64,000 nucleotides of DNA, from contig JAFVPD010000003.1 of NCBI GenBank assembly GCA_017505535.1, positions 1 to 64,000 on the forward strand. Reading direction: 5' to 3'. Origin of the DNA: Muribaculaceae bacterium (GTDB taxonomy: Bacteria > Bacteroidota > Bacteroidia > Bacteroidales > Muribaculaceae). Shown here one piece after another: positions 38,070 through 47,508 of the stretch (within the stretch, counting starts at the first letter, position 1; the number at the start of each line of letters is the position of its first letter). Under the pieces are notes generated by a model. The model saw only the letters and a program-made list of their open reading frames with translations. It searched no databases and was not told where the DNA came from. Made by a program: the position numbers and the translations under genes.

Positions 38070-39089
38070 ATGGCAACAAAAAAAGTTCTGATAATAGGCG
38101 CCGGTGGTTTTATAGGCGGTTTTATGGCTCAAGAGAGTTTGCAACGCGGCTATGAAACATGGGTGGCTGTGCGCAAATCTACGTCTCGTAAGTATTTGAG
38201 CGACGAGCGTTTAAATTTTGTAGTGCTCGACTATGATGACGAGGCGGCAATGGTGGCAACAATGTCATCGGCGTTGCCCGAGGGTGAACGCTGGGATTAT
38301 ATTGTGTATAATCTTGGAGCCACAAAATGTGCCAATTTTATTGATTTCAATCGCATCAACTATGAATATTTGCGCCGGTTTGTTGGAGTGTTGCGACAAT
38401 GTGAATTGATGCCCGAGAGGTTTCTTTTCATGAGTAGTCTCAGTGCATTGGGCGAGGGAGATGAAAAAGGATACACTCCCATCACTTCAAAGATGATTCC
38501 TAATCCCAATACTCGTTATGGACTATCAAAAATCAAGGCCGAAACATTCCTCGAAATGCAATCAGACGTTCCTTACATCATATTTCGCCCAACGGGGGTA
38601 TATGGCCCTCATGAGCAGGATTATTTGATGATGATAAAAAGCATCGACAGTCATTGGGATTTTGGCGTGGGATATCGCAAGCAATTGCTCACCTTTATCT
38701 ATGTTGAAGATTTGGTGAATGCGGTGTATGATGCTCTTGAGTCGGGAGTGGAAAAACGCAAATATATAATTTCCGAGCCACGATCTTATACTCAAAGTGA
38801 ATTTCGCTCGATTGTTGCCCGTCACTTGGGTGTGAAGTGGGTTATTCCGGTAAAATTACCGTTGTGGATTGTATATATTGCGTCGGTTGTGGCCGAAAAA
38901 TGGGGCATGGTGCGCATGAAACCCTCTACTCTCAACAGAGATAAATTTAAAATAATGAAACAACGCAATTGGTCGTGCGATGTAACTGATGCGCAACGCG
39001 ATTTTAATTTTTCGCCACGATTTAGCCTTGATGAAGGATTGAAAGCGACAATCGATGCCTACCTTGCCGAAAAAGTAAGTAAGAAATGA
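38070..39089 (+). CDS. NAD(P)-dependent epimerase/dehydratase (extended SDR)
   Basis: 339 residues. The Rossmann motif IIGAGGFIGGFMA is at the N-terminus, the active-site YxxxK is YGLSKIKAE (about residues 152-156), and FRPTGVYGPHEQDYLMM follows. A hydrophobic stretch PLWIVYIASVVAEKWG near residue 270 is typical of the 3-beta-hydroxysteroid/NDP-sugar branch. The substrate is not predictable. Start at ATG 38070; a GTG two codons upstream is in frame. The stop overlaps the start of the next small gene by four bases. Confidence 0.88.
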   Translation: MATKKVLIIGAGGFIGGFMAQESLQRGYETWVAVRKSTSRKYLSDERLNFVVLDYDDEAAMVATMSSALPEGERWDYIVYNLGATKCANFIDFNRINYEYLRRFVGVLRQCELMPERFLFMSSLSALGEGDEKGYTPITSKMIPNPNTRYGLSKIKAETFLEMQSDVPYIIFRPTGVYGPHEQDYLMMIKSIDSHWDFGVGYRKQLLTFIYVEDLVNAVYDALESGVEKRKYIISEPRSYTQSEFRSIVARHLGVKWVIPVKLPLWIVYIASVVAEKWGMVRMKPSTLNRDKFKIMKQRNWSCDVTDAQRDFNFSPRFSLDEGLKATIDAYLAEKVSKK

Positions 39090-39349
39090 CGACCAATAAA
39101 AGAAAACCTCCACGTTATATATTGGCTATCGTTGTTTTGATGATGATGCCATTGCTGGCGTATCCGTGGGTATTGTCAACAACTCAGTCGGAATATCGAA
39201 CACTGGTGGCGATGTATCCCGTTTATGTACTTGCCACCGGATTTCTATCCTATCAGTGCTATGTGTCGCGCAGAGAGTTATTTTACATACTTTTGTTTTT
39301 GCTCCTTATGAGCCACATTGCAATTTGGTGGTTACCGCATGTAATGTAA
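39086..39349 (+). CDS. Small membrane protein coupled to the epimerase gene
   Basis: 87 residues with about three hydrophobic helices (AIVVLMMMPLLAYPWVL; YPVYVLATGFLSY; FYILLFLLLMSHIAIWWL) after a basic N-terminus. It starts at an ATGA overlap with the upstream stop, strong evidence that it is translated. No recognised family. It may help the epimerase act at the membrane, an inference from context only. Confidence 0.65.
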   Translation: MTTNKRKPPRYILAIVVLMMMPLLAYPWVLSTTQSEYRTLVAMYPVYVLATGFLSYQCYVSRRELFYILLFLLLMSHIAIWWLPHVM

Positions 39350-39424
39350 TAGCAAAACGACGTAAAAACGACATTAAAAGATAAATAATGTTAATGGGCT
39401 GAATTTTTATGACAAAAAATTATG

Positions 39425-39452
39425 TTGTATAACATATAAATCGATACCTTTG
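39425..39452 (+). promoter_or_regulatory. Promoter in front of a short terminated transcript
   Basis: TTG (39425-39427), 17 bases, TACCTTTG (39445-39452). It points to a hairpin terminator only 40 bases downstream. Confidence 0.45.
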
Positions 39453-39456
39453 CATC

Positions 39457-39524
39457 GTGTTTTTCATGGTATTAGATTTAAGGTTAAGAAGATTGGTTGT
39501 CGTGATGACAATCAATTTTTTTAT
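39457..39524 (+). ncRNA. Candidate short RNA or attenuated leader upstream of the Na/Pi transporter
   Basis: Predicted from a -7 element (39445-39452) and a terminator: ATTGGTTGTC (39492-39501) pairs with GACAATCAAT (39507-39516), with one G-T pair, followed by a T run to 39522. The RNA would be about 65 bases. A 30-codon ORF (39466-39558) overlaps it and is an alternative explanation. The transporter has its own promoter further down, which favours an independent RNA. Confidence 0.35.
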
Positions 39525-39652
39525 GTCCTTATCTAAACTATTAAATTACAACGATTAGAGCCTTGTTTTCGTCTAAAAAATTATAGCCAATAATAGCATT
39601 ATAGTGATTCTTGGGCAAAAGAAATTTTTGTGATGATTGAAAATTATTATGT

Positions 39653-39684
39653 TTTGTGCTATTGCAAGAAATATTATATCTTTG
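39653..39684 (+). promoter_or_regulatory. Promoter of the Na/Pi transporter operon
   Basis: TTTG (39653-39656), 20 bases, TATCTTTG (39677-39684), then about 50 bases to the ATG at 39734. This supports the later start over the in-frame upstream codon at 39656. Confidence 0.7.
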
Positions 39685-39733
39685 TAGCATAGAAAATATT
39701 TTTTTATTAATATCACCAAATCACTATCCATTC

Positions 39734-41488
39734 ATGGACTATAGTTTCTTAGATTTTTTGACGTTGCTTGGAGCCGTAGGTTTGTTCCTTTACGGTATGA
39801 CGCTAATGAGTGAGGGGCTTCAGAAGGCCGCTGGAAACGGACTTCGCAACATTCTTGGGGCAATGACCCGTAATCGTTTTACCGGTGCTATAACAGGATT
39901 TTCTATCACTGCTTTGATTCAGAGTTCATCGGCTTCGACCGTAATGGTTGTTAGTTTTGTGAGTGCCGGTCTCATGACTTTGGCTCAATCGGTGGCTGTA
40001 ATCATGGGTGCGAATGTGGGAACCACTGCTACAACATGGATTATAACGTTGTTTGGATTTAAAGTGGATATTGCAGCATTTGCCTTTCCACTCATTGCCT
40101 TCTCGTTACCTCTCTTGTTCTCGAGTAAAAGTCGTCGCAAATCAATAGGTGAAGTTATATTGGGCTTTGCAGTGTTGTTTATTGGTCTGAACATGATTGA
40201 AGACAGCGTGCCCGATTTGAAGTCAAGTCCTGAAATATTTGGATTTTTACAACATTATGCCGATATGGGCTTTGGCTCGGTATTGCTATTTATGCTCATT
40301 GGTATAATTGTTACGATGGTCATACAATCATCTTCAGCAGCAATTGCTATTGTCTTGATTATGTGTACCAAAGGGTGGGTTACGTTTGACCTTGCTTGTT
40401 CCCTCATTCTTGGTAGTAACATCGGTACGACAATCACTCCAATTATAGCATCGTTGGGCGCAAATCTTGCAGCGAAGAGAGCCGCTTTGTGTCACTTGAT
40501 GTTTAATTTATTGGGTACAATTTGGGCATTGGCTCTGTTCTATCCGTTTACCAATCTCACTGTTTGGGTTACAGAAGCTTGTGGACAAGGCGATCCATGT
40601 GCGCTATATAGCTATACCGGAAATGATGCTGCTACAATAGCTCAAATGTCTGTGAGTGCTTCGTTTGGATTGTCAATTTTCCACACAATTTTCAATGCGA
40701 TAAACTTGTCTATAATGATTTGGCTCACTGAATTGTATGTGAAAATTGTGGAACGTATTATGCCAAGCAAGCACAAAGGTGACGAAGAATTCCAGCTCAC
40801 CTACATTTCAAGTGGTCGTGTAGCTGCTTCGGAATTGAATATAGCGCAAGCCGAAAAGGAAATTTCGGTATATGCTGAGCGTGTTCAACGCATGGTGGAC
40901 ATGGCAAAAGAACTTGTTCACACCAAGGAGAAGAGCGAAGATTTCACAAAACTATTCTCTCGACTTGAAAAATATGAAGACATTTCCGACCGCATGGAGA
41001 TTGAAATTGCCAATTATCTCAATCGTTGTGCCGAAGGTCGTTTGTCAAGCGAAAGTAAACACCGCATTGCTTCATTGTTGCGCATCGTATCAGAGATTGA
41101 AAGCATTGCCGATAGCTGTTTCAGTGTGGCAAAAGCATTGATGCGCAAACAACAGAGCGACGTGAAGTTTACAGAGATTGTATATAAAAATATCGATGCA
41201 ATGTTTGTGTATGTTGAGGAGGCAATGAAAAACATGCTTGTTGTGCTTGCCGACTTAGAGAATGCACGCGAGGCCGATATTATTCTTTCTTACAACAAAG
41301 AACGCGAAATTAATAATATGCGCAATCAGTTGCGTAATGGCAATATCGAAAACATCAACAATAAGGTTTATGAATATCAGGCCGGGATCTATTATATGGA
41401 CATTGTTGGTGACTTGGAAAAAACAGGCGACTATATTGTCAATGTAGTAGATGCTGTCAAGGAGCAAGTAAAGAAACAAAAAGTATAA
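39734..41488 (+). CDS. Na/Pi cotransporter with PhoU-like C-terminal domain
   Basis: 584 residues. The membrane half carries the inverted QSSSA repeats of the NptA family (IQSSSASTVMVVSFVSAGLM and VIQSSSAAIAIVLIM) and GANVGTTATTW/GSNIGTTITPI. From about residue 375 onwards a helical PhoU-like domain follows (YAERVQRMVDMAKELV; RLEKYEDISDRMEIEIANYL; DLEKTGDYIVNVVDAV). Imports phosphate with sodium, or exports it, at the inner membrane. Start at ATG 39734. The response regulator begins 7 bases downstream. Confidence 0.93.
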   Translation: MDYSFLDFLTLLGAVGLFLYGMTLMSEGLQKAAGNGLRNILGAMTRNRFTGAITGFSITALIQSSSASTVMVVSFVSAGLMTLAQSVAVIMGANVGTTATTWIITLFGFKVDIAAFAFPLIAFSLPLLFSSKSRRKSIGEVILGFAVLFIGLNMIEDSVPDLKSSPEIFGFLQHYADMGFGSVLLFMLIGIIVTMVIQSSSAAIAIVLIMCTKGWVTFDLACSLILGSNIGTTITPIIASLGANLAAKRAALCHLMFNLLGTIWALALFYPFTNLTVWVTEACGQGDPCALYSYTGNDAATIAQMSVSASFGLSIFHTIFNAINLSIMIWLTELYVKIVERIMPSKHKGDEEFQLTYISSGRVAASELNIAQAEKEISVYAERVQRMVDMAKELVHTKEKSEDFTKLFSRLEKYEDISDRMEIEIANYLNRCAEGRLSSESKHRIASLLRIVSEIESIADSCFSVAKALMRKQQSDVKFTEIVYKNIDAMFVYVEEAMKNMLVVLADLENAREADIILSYNKEREINNMRNQLRNGNIENINNKVYEYQAGIYYMDIVGDLEKTGDYIVNVVDAVKEQVKKQKV

Positions 41489-41495
41489 TTCCTCT

Positions 41496-42206
41496 GTGAA
41501 TAAAAACGAGTATCAAGCAACGACAAAACACATTCTCGTTGTTGATGATGAACACGTGATGTGTGATTTGCTTGAATTTAATCTATCAAACGCGGGCTAC
41601 TCGGTCGAGTCGTGCTATTCGGCCGAGGAGGCTTTGCGCAAAGATCTCACAACGTTTGACCTATTTATCTTTGATGTGATGATGGGGCACATGAGCGGAA
41701 TTGCTCTTGCCGAGAAGATAAAGAATGATCCTGCTACAGCTCATACTCCCATAATTTTTTGTTCGGCAAAAGATAATGACGATGATGTGATTGCCGGATT
41801 GGGGGTTGGGGCCGATGACTATGTGAAAAAACCATTCTCAATGAGAGAATTGGTGGCGCGAGTCAAGTCGGTGTTGCGTCGTCAAGATGAATTTCACCCA
41901 AAGCAACAGTCGGTAAATATATTGAAATTTGAGGGATTGGAGATAAACGTTGATGCTCACACGGTTAGAGCCGATGGCGAAAAACTGACGTTGACTCGCA
42001 CTGAGTTTGAAATGCTATTGTTGTTTATGCGCAATATCAATCGTTTTTTCTCGCGCAATGAAATCTTTGACCACGTATGGCCCGAACATGTGGTTGTTAC
42101 CGACCGCACAATCGATGTGAACATTTCACGAATGCGCAAGAAATTGGGAAGATATGCTTCCAATATAGTAAACCGTTCTGGGTTTGGATATGGCTTTGTT
42201 GACTGA
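41496..42206 (+). CDS. OmpR/PhoB-type response regulator
   Basis: 236 residues starting at GTG. Receiver domain: acidic pair at 17-18 in VVDDEH, phosphoacceptor D60 in [13 protein letters not shown], and conserved K112 in DDYVKKPFS. The C-terminal winged-helix effector spans about 135-236 ([39 protein letters not shown]). No sensor kinase lies beside it. Location straight after a PhoU-containing phosphate transporter suggests, but does not prove, phosphate control. Confidence 0.93.
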   Translation: MNKNEYQATTKHILVVDDEHVMCDLLEFNLSNAGYSVESCYSAEEALRKDLTTFDLFIFDVMMGHMSGIALAEKIKNDPATAHTPIIFCSAKDNDDDVIAGLGVGADDYVKKPFSMRELVARVKSVLRRQDEFHPKQQSVNILKFEGLEINVDAHTVRADGEKLTLTRTEFEMLLLFMRNINRFFSRNEIFDHVWPEHVVVTDRTIDVNISRMRKKLGRYASNIVNRSGFGYGFVD

Positions 42207-42804
42207 TTCGTTACCAACGTGTTATATTGCGGGACGCTACGAAGCCGGTTGTGACGAAGCCGGACGAGGGTGTTTGGCCGGGCCGGTGTATGCGGCAGCT
42301 GTGATTTTGCCCGACGACTTTCATCACCCATTGCTCAACGACTCAAAGCAGCTCACCGAGAAACGCCGTGAAATTTTGCGCCCAATCATTGAATCCAATG
42401 CCGTAGCATGGGCCGTAGGAATTGTCTCTCCGCAAGAAATCGATAACATCAACATTCTCAATGCGTCAATCCTCGCTATGCATCGCGCACTTGATGGGTT
42501 GCAAGTGGTGCCGGGAGCTATTGTGGTCGATGGAAATCGCTTCAAACCCTATGGCGACATTCCATGGGAAACGTTTGTGAAGGGTGATGGACGATTTGGA
42601 AACATTGCGGCAGCGTCAATATTGGCAAAAACCCATCGTGACCAATTCATGCAACAATTGCATGAAGAGTTTCCACAATATGATTGGAACATCAACAAAG
42701 GCTATCCCACAAAAGCACATCGCAAGGCAATTGAGCAACATGGGGTGACTCCTCATCATCGCATGTCGTTCCGTCTCATTGACCCTCAACTATCGTTATT
42801 CTGA
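42190..42804 (+). CDS. rnhB: Ribonuclease HII
   Basis: 204 residues. It removes RNA from RNA-DNA hybrids, including single ribonucleotides. The DEDD-type acidic residues occur in [27 protein letters not shown], and VDGNRF; the hallmark [11 protein letters not shown] loop lies near the end. The start at ATG 42190 overlaps the response regulator by 17 bases, suggesting coupling. Confidence 0.96.
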   Translation: MALLTDSLPTCYIAGRYEAGCDEAGRGCLAGPVYAAAVILPDDFHHPLLNDSKQLTEKRREILRPIIESNAVAWAVGIVSPQEIDNINILNASILAMHRALDGLQVVPGAIVVDGNRFKPYGDIPWETFVKGDGRFGNIAAASILAKTHRDQFMQQLHEEFPQYDWNINKGYPTKAHRKAIEQHGVTPHHRMSFRLIDPQLSLF

Positions 42805-42890
42805 AATCTCGCAAAACCATTTTGTGCGACTCATTTTTAGGAAGAATATAATTTTTGCAGTGAAATGTGCGCCGTTTGAGAGATTTATAC

Positions 42891-42898
42891 TAACTTTG
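42891..42898 (+). promoter_or_regulatory. -7 element of the yqeY-like gene
   Basis: TAACTTTG lies 24 bases before the ATG at 42923. This supports the short form of the protein. Confidence 0.5.
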
Positions 42899-42922
42899 TC
42901 ATCAATTAAAAAAACGATTATT

Positions 42923-43372
42923 ATGGATCTTTTTGAAAAAATCAGCGCCGATATAAAAGCGGCAATGTTGGCCAAAGACAAAGTGCGTCTTGAAACTTTG
43001 CGTGGCATCAAGAAAGAATTTCTCGAAGCAAAAACAGCTAAAGGTGGCGATGGCACTTTGAGTGATGACACTGCCATGAAAATTCTTGTGAAAATGGTTA
43101 AACAGCGCAAAGAAAGCGCAAGTATATATGCCTCCCAAAATCGATCGGACCTCAGCGAGAATGAACTTGCCGAAGCTGCGGTCATTGAGGAGTATTTGCC
43201 TAAACAACTTTCCGAAGAAGAACTCACTGCCGAATTGCAAAAAATCATTGCTCAAGTAGGTGCTACTTCTGCCAAAGAAATGGGTAAAGTAATGGGCGTT
43301 GCTTCAAAAGCGCTTGCCGGACGTGCCGAAGGCAAAGCAATATCTGCCAAAGTTAAAGAACTGCTTGGCTAA
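42923..43372 (+). CDS. GatB/YqeY domain protein
   Basis: 149 residues, beginning MDLFEKISADIKAAMLAKDK. The YqeY pattern is clear (LETLRGIKKEFLEAK; MVKQRKESASIY; EEYLPKQLSEEEL; MGKVMGVASKALAGRAEGK). It resembles the tail domain of GatB, thought to contact tRNA, but its own function is unsettled. The promoter box at 42891 excludes the long N-terminal extension seen in the same frame. Confidence 0.92.
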   Translation: MDLFEKISADIKAAMLAKDKVRLETLRGIKKEFLEAKTAKGGDGTLSDDTAMKILVKMVKQRKESASIYASQNRSDLSENELAEAAVIEEYLPKQLSEEELTAELQKIIAQVGATSAKEMGKVMGVASKALAGRAEGKAISAKVKELLG

Positions 43373-43410
43373 ACATCAATCTATAAAAAGAACGTTTCAA
43401 ATATCTTGTT

Positions 43411-44688
43411 ATGTTAACAATACAACAAATAAAAGAAGACCCCGCTCTCATCGTCAAAAAACTTGCAGTCAAAGGGTTTGCGGCGCAAGAGCTTATAGAT
43501 AAAATTTTGCTGATTGACCAACAACGTCGTCAATTGCAACTTGATAACGACAATCGTGCTACTGAACTAAAACAATATGCAGCACAAATCGGCGCCTTGA
43601 TGAAACAAGGCCAGAAAGATGCCGCCGAAGCAGCTAAAGCACAAGTGGCTCAACTCAAAGAGGAACAAAAAACAGTGGCCGAAAAACTTGAAGAAGCCGA
43701 AGTTGCAATTCGTGACATTTTGCTCACTATTCCCAATATCCCCTGTGACATGGTCCCCGAAGGACGCACTGCCGAAGATAATGTGGTGGAAAAAACAGGC
43801 GGCGAAATGCCGGCGTTGGGTGCCGACGCATTGCCTCACTGGGATTTGGCTAAAAAATACAACCTCATCGATTTTGACCTCGGTGTGAAAATTACCGGTG
43901 CAGGGTTCCCCGTCTATATAGGCAAAGGCGCACGTTTGCAACGCGCTTTGATTCAATTTTTCCTTGATGAAGCCGGAAAAGCCGGATACCTTGAAGTGCA
44001 ACCTCCCTACGTTGTTAACGAAGCATCGGGTTATGGCACAGGACAATTGCCCGATAAAGAAGGACAAATGTATCATTGTCAACTCGACAATTTGTATTTG
44101 ATACCAACAGCCGAAGTGCCGGTTACAAACATTTATCGCGATGTGATTCTCAACGACAATCAATTGCCAATCAAGAATTGCGCCTACTCGGCTTGTTTCC
44201 GACGCGAAGCAGGTAGCTACGGAAAAGACGTAAGAGGTCTCAACCGCCTCCACCAATTTGACAAAGTGGAAATCGTGCGCATCGAAAAACCCGAAAACTC
44301 CTATGCCGCACTCGAGGAAATGAAAGACCACGTACAAGGATTGCTCGAAAAACTCGGACTACCTTGGCACATCTTGCGCCTATGTGGTGGCGACATGAGC
44401 TTCACCTCAGCAATAACATTTGACTTTGAAGTGTATTCGGCTGCACAACAACGTTGGCTCGAAGTATCGTCAGTGTCAAACTTTGAAACCTATCAAGCCA
44501 ATCGCCTAAAATGTCGCTATCGCGCCGAAGACAAGAAAACTCGCCTTTGCCACACTCTTAACGGCTCGGCTCTTGCTCTTCCTCGCATCATGGCTGCATT
44601 GCTCGAAAACATAGGCCAATTAGCACCTCAAGGCATCGTAGTGCCCGAATGCTTGCGTCGCTACACAGGATTTGATATTATTGACTAA
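43411..44688 (+). CDS. serS: Seryl-tRNA synthetase
   Basis: 425 residues, class II synthetase. The N-terminal antiparallel coiled coil (about 30-105) binds the long arm of tRNA-Ser. Catalytic motif 2 is CFRREAGSYGKDVRGLNRLH, followed by FDKVEIV; motif 3 is LNGSALALPRIMAALLENI near the end. TAEVPVTNIY marks the serine-adenylate site. Followed by a strong terminator. Confidence 0.97.
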   Translation: MLTIQQIKEDPALIVKKLAVKGFAAQELIDKILLIDQQRRQLQLDNDNRATELKQYAAQIGALMKQGQKDAAEAAKAQVAQLKEEQKTVAEKLEEAEVAIRDILLTIPNIPCDMVPEGRTAEDNVVEKTGGEMPALGADALPHWDLAKKYNLIDFDLGVKITGAGFPVYIGKGARLQRALIQFFLDEAGKAGYLEVQPPYVVNEASGYGTGQLPDKEGQMYHCQLDNLYLIPTAEVPVTNIYRDVILNDNQLPIKNCAYSACFRREAGSYGKDVRGLNRLHQFDKVEIVRIEKPENSYAALEEMKDHVQGLLEKLGLPWHILRLCGGDMSFTSAITFDFEVYSAAQQRWLEVSSVSNFETYQANRLKCRYRAEDKKTRLCHTLNGSALALPRIMAALLENIGQLAPQGIVVPECLRRYTGFDIID

Positions 44689-44707
44689 TAACACCATAAA
44701 CCGCAAC

Positions 44708-44747
44708 AAAGGAGTCTCCATCTGCTAATTGAAGGAGACTCCTTTTT
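44708..44747 (+). terminator. Terminator of serS
   Basis: AAAGGAGTCTCC (44708-44719) pairs perfectly with GGAGACTCCTTT (44734-44745), then TT. Loop of 14 bases. Confidence 0.85.
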
Positions 44748-44791
44748 CCACAAAAAACAACTAATTATACCAAAAATCAAACCGCAAAAAA

Positions 44792-45445
44792 ATGAAAATC
44801 ATCAACTTTGACGAGCAACCATCACTCGTGAGCCAATATATGAAAGAACTGCGCCACGTTCAGCAGCAACAAGACATGCTCCGATTTCGACGCAACCTGC
44901 AACGCATCGGCAACATAATGGCCTATGAAATCAGTCGCACAATAAATTATAAAACCATTGACGTAGAAACACCGCTCGCCACAGCACAATGCCAAGTAAT
45001 CGACACCCCAATCGTACTCGCCACCATATTCCGAGCCGGAGTCCCATTCCATCAAGGATTTCTCGACTGCTTCGACCATGCCGAAAACGCATTTGTATCG
45101 GCCTATCGCAAATACACCGACTCGCAAAACTTTGACATACACATAGAATACCTTGCATCACCACTCCTGCAAGGCAAAACACTCATCATCGCCGACCCAA
45201 TGTTAGCCACAGGAGCATCAATGGAATTGGCCTATAAAGCCCTACTCACAAAAGGCACCCCGGCACATGTGCACATAGCATCGGTAATCGCCTCACAAAA
45301 AGCCGTTGAATACGTCAAAGCACACTTCCCCTCCGACACAACAACCCTATGGGTAGGAGCAATAGACCCCACACTCAACGACCACAGCTACATCGTCCCC
45401 GGACTCGGCGACGCCGGCGACCTCGCCTACGGCACCAAACAATAA
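44792..45445 (+). CDS. upp: Uracil phosphoribosyltransferase
   Basis: 217 residues. It salvages uracil to UMP with PRPP. The PRPP-binding motif is LIIADPMLATGASM, the uracil-binding region ends YIVPGLGDAGDLAYGT, and RTINYKTIDVETPLA and ILATIFRAGVPFHQGFL-type strands are present. Full length, cytoplasmic. It is preceded by the serS terminator and followed by the accessory block. Confidence 0.94.
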   Translation: MKIINFDEQPSLVSQYMKELRHVQQQQDMLRFRRNLQRIGNIMAYEISRTINYKTIDVETPLATAQCQVIDTPIVLATIFRAGVPFHQGFLDCFDHAENAFVSAYRKYTDSQNFDIHIEYLASPLLQGKTLIIADPMLATGASMELAYKALLTKGTPAHVHIASVIASQKAVEYVKAHFPSDTTTLWVGAIDPTLNDHSYIVPGLGDAGDLAYGTKQ

Positions 45446-45503
45446 CCCTATTAACAAAATTTGGGTAAAATTGAACATCATAAGAAAAAATGCACGAAAA
45501 AAC

Positions 45504-45535
45504 TTGCATAATAAATTTTAAAATCATTATCTTTG
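45504..45535 (+). promoter_or_regulatory. Promoter of the tubulin/protease accessory block
   Basis: TTG (45504-45506), 21 bases, TATCTTTG (45528-45535), 48 bases before the vWA gene. It is the best promoter in front of the cluster. Confidence 0.65.
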
Positions 45536-45583
45536 TGAAACATACCTAAACTAAACACCATTAACCTAAATTATAAAACACTG

Positions 45584-46582
45584 ATGGCAATGAAAAGAAT
45601 AAGCATATTTGCGCTATTTTGTCTATTATTACTCCCCGCAATCGCCCAAGAAAAACCCAAAGGGGAGCGATATATATATTTGTGGGATGTAACCTTGTCA
45701 ATGAAGGGATATCAGAACAGAACCCCGGATATTTATGATGATGTTGTCAAGTTTCTTATAAAAGAAATAGGATGTATAACAAATGAAAATGCGGAGATAG
45801 TAGTTTGCCCATTTCAAGAGCGAATATTAGAAAATTGGAAATATGTGGCAGATAAAAAGGGGAAAGAAGCTATAATGGACAAGATTATAGAATACAATAA
45901 CACAGACGTAACCAACACTAATATCTCCGGCCCGATTGAACATGCTAAATCTTCAATTATAAAATCAGACAAAATAAATCTATTATATATATTAACTGAT
46001 GGCAAACAGACCGGAGGCAATGAGCGATTGCTGTCAGAAATAGAAAAATGGGAAAATTTTGCAAAGATGAATAATGCATATCTGAGATATGTTGCACTAA
46101 CTTCAAATGCCGAAGACCCCGAAGTAAAACATCTAATAGACCCAATTCCAAATGCAGACTATATTGATCCTGAAAGTTGGAAAGAACAATCTTTTCTTAA
46201 TTTTGGGGCATCAAAAGATTTATTGAATTTAAATATTGCTGACTCCAAGGTGATTGAAATCCCATTGAAATGCAGTAGCGAAGTAATTGGTATTCCCCAA
46301 GGTACAAAAGTAAGAGTTAAAAGTGCTTCGGGTGCTCCTATAAGCATTTCTGAACAGATTGAAGTGAAGGACAATAAACTTGTAGTTAATTTGACGTTTG
46401 ATTATCAGCAACTGAAAGTTAAGTTGCCAGAGGAATCATCAATGCCATTATATTTAGAATTAATCAATCACGATGATATCTTAGCTAAACAGAATGTTAA
46501 TGTATCATTAACATCTCCTCAATTAACGCTGAAACTTATAAATACACCCGAAAAAACGCTAACAATTAGAATTAAAAATTAA
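45584..46582 (+). CDS. Exported vWA-domain protein
   Basis: 332 residues. A signal peptide (IFALFCLLLLPAIAQ) is followed by a von Willebrand A fold. The metal-ion site starts at D35 in WDVTLS (D-x-T-x-S rather than the usual D-x-S-x-S), and ILTDGKQTGG holds T138-D139-G140. The C-terminal about 120 residues form a beta-rich region (VIEIPLKCSSEVIGIPQGTK). Probably periplasmic, binding a partner through the metal site. First gene of the block; the next starts 4 bases after its stop. Base composition is more AT-rich than upp. Confidence 0.75.
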   Translation: MAMKRISIFALFCLLLLPAIAQEKPKGERYIYLWDVTLSMKGYQNRTPDIYDDVVKFLIKEIGCITNENAEIVVCPFQERILENWKYVADKKGKEAIMDKIIEYNNTDVTNTNISGPIEHAKSSIIKSDKINLLYILTDGKQTGGNERLLSEIEKWENFAKMNNAYLRYVALTSNAEDPEVKHLIDPIPNADYIDPESWKEQSFLNFGASKDLLNLNIADSKVIEIPLKCSSEVIGIPQGTKVRVKSASGAPISISEQIEVKDNKLVVNLTFDYQQLKVKLPEESSMPLYLELINHDDILAKQNVNVSLTSPQLTLKLINTPEKTLTIRIKN

Positions 46583-46586
46583 AAAC

Positions 46587-47465
46587 ATGAGAATTATCGC
46601 ACATACAATTCTATTGCTAACACTCTTATCATTATCTTCGTGCAAAGAAGATATTAAGGGGGTTATATGGGGCGAAACTGAGTATTATACCAATTTTATT
46701 GGGTATGATTACGAGCCTGTGGTGATGGAAAAAACGCTTGAGTTGGATTTTAATGAAGATGCTAAGCGCTTAATTTCAAAGCCTATTAAGTTTGAAATTG
46801 TAGAGTTAAAGGGAGATAATTATAGCCCGGCAAAGGACATTAAAGTATATAAGAATGGCCAACTCTGTAACGGAAATGAGTTTGACATAAGTACGTCAGA
46901 CTCAGAGGTTACCATAGGAGTGGAATTTCTTCCGACAGCAGAAGAAGGATATCATACTGTATTTTTTAGGGAAAAGGACTCCGCAGGATTGGATCGCATA
47001 GAATATACCGAAATCGGTTCCGGTATTGTAATGAATAATATACACATCATGAATCCTTTGGCGTTCTATTTGATGTGGACTATTATAATATTGGGAGTGG
47101 CATATATCCTTTGGTATTTGCTTGTGATATTACCAAAACCTCGAGTAAATAGCATTGAACTTGAATATAGTGAAAGTGGCTATAAGAGAGTGAAAATGAA
47201 TGGAAGTTATGAACTCGTTTGTACCAGTGATCGCAAACGCAAAGATGGTTTCTTCCGTAAAATGTTCTGTGGAACTCGCAAATTTGAGTACGACGACTTT
47301 TGGACCCATGAGGTTACAATTTCTCCGAGGTCATCTCGTGCCACAAGCGCAGTTAAGGTAACGCCTTTGAAAGGTTTTGAAATCGCTGGCGAAAATATAA
47401 GAAAAGAGCCATTTGATGTGGTTAATGCCGATGGTTCAAAGAAAGTAACTATAACAACATCATAA
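46587..47465 (+). CDS. Lipoprotein with an internal membrane helix
   Basis: 292 residues. The lipoprotein signal (LLTLLSLSSC, cysteine at residue 19) precedes an extracytoplasmic beta domain up to about residue 145. A strong membrane helix (LAFYLMWTIIILGVAYILWYLL, about 153-174) then leads to a basic C-terminal domain (SDRKRKDGFFRKMF) that should be cytoplasmic. It could therefore link the periplasmic vWA protein with cytoplasmic partners. No known family recognised. It ends 43 bases before the tubulin-like gene. Confidence 0.65.
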   Translation: MRIIAHTILLLTLLSLSSCKEDIKGVIWGETEYYTNFIGYDYEPVVMEKTLELDFNEDAKRLISKPIKFEIVELKGDNYSPAKDIKVYKNGQLCNGNEFDISTSDSEVTIGVEFLPTAEEGYHTVFFREKDSAGLDRIEYTEIGSGIVMNNIHIMNPLAFYLMWTIIILGVAYILWYLLVILPKPRVNSIELEYSESGYKRVKMNGSYELVCTSDRKRKDGFFRKMFCGTRKFEYDDFWTHEVTISPRSSRATSAVKVTPLKGFEIAGENIRKEPFDVVNADGSKKVTITTS

Positions 47466-47508
47466 AAATATATAACCATATTGATTAATTAACTAAAAAC
47501 TAAATAAC

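Noticed and set aside
42779..42922. N-terminal extension of the YqeY protein
   Set aside because: It overlaps rnhB and precedes the -7 element at 42891; the 149-residue form is the normal family length.
43567..44337. 256-codon minus-strand ORF opposite serS
   Set aside because: It is a shadow of the serS coding frame, with Phe/Cys-rich composition and no domain.
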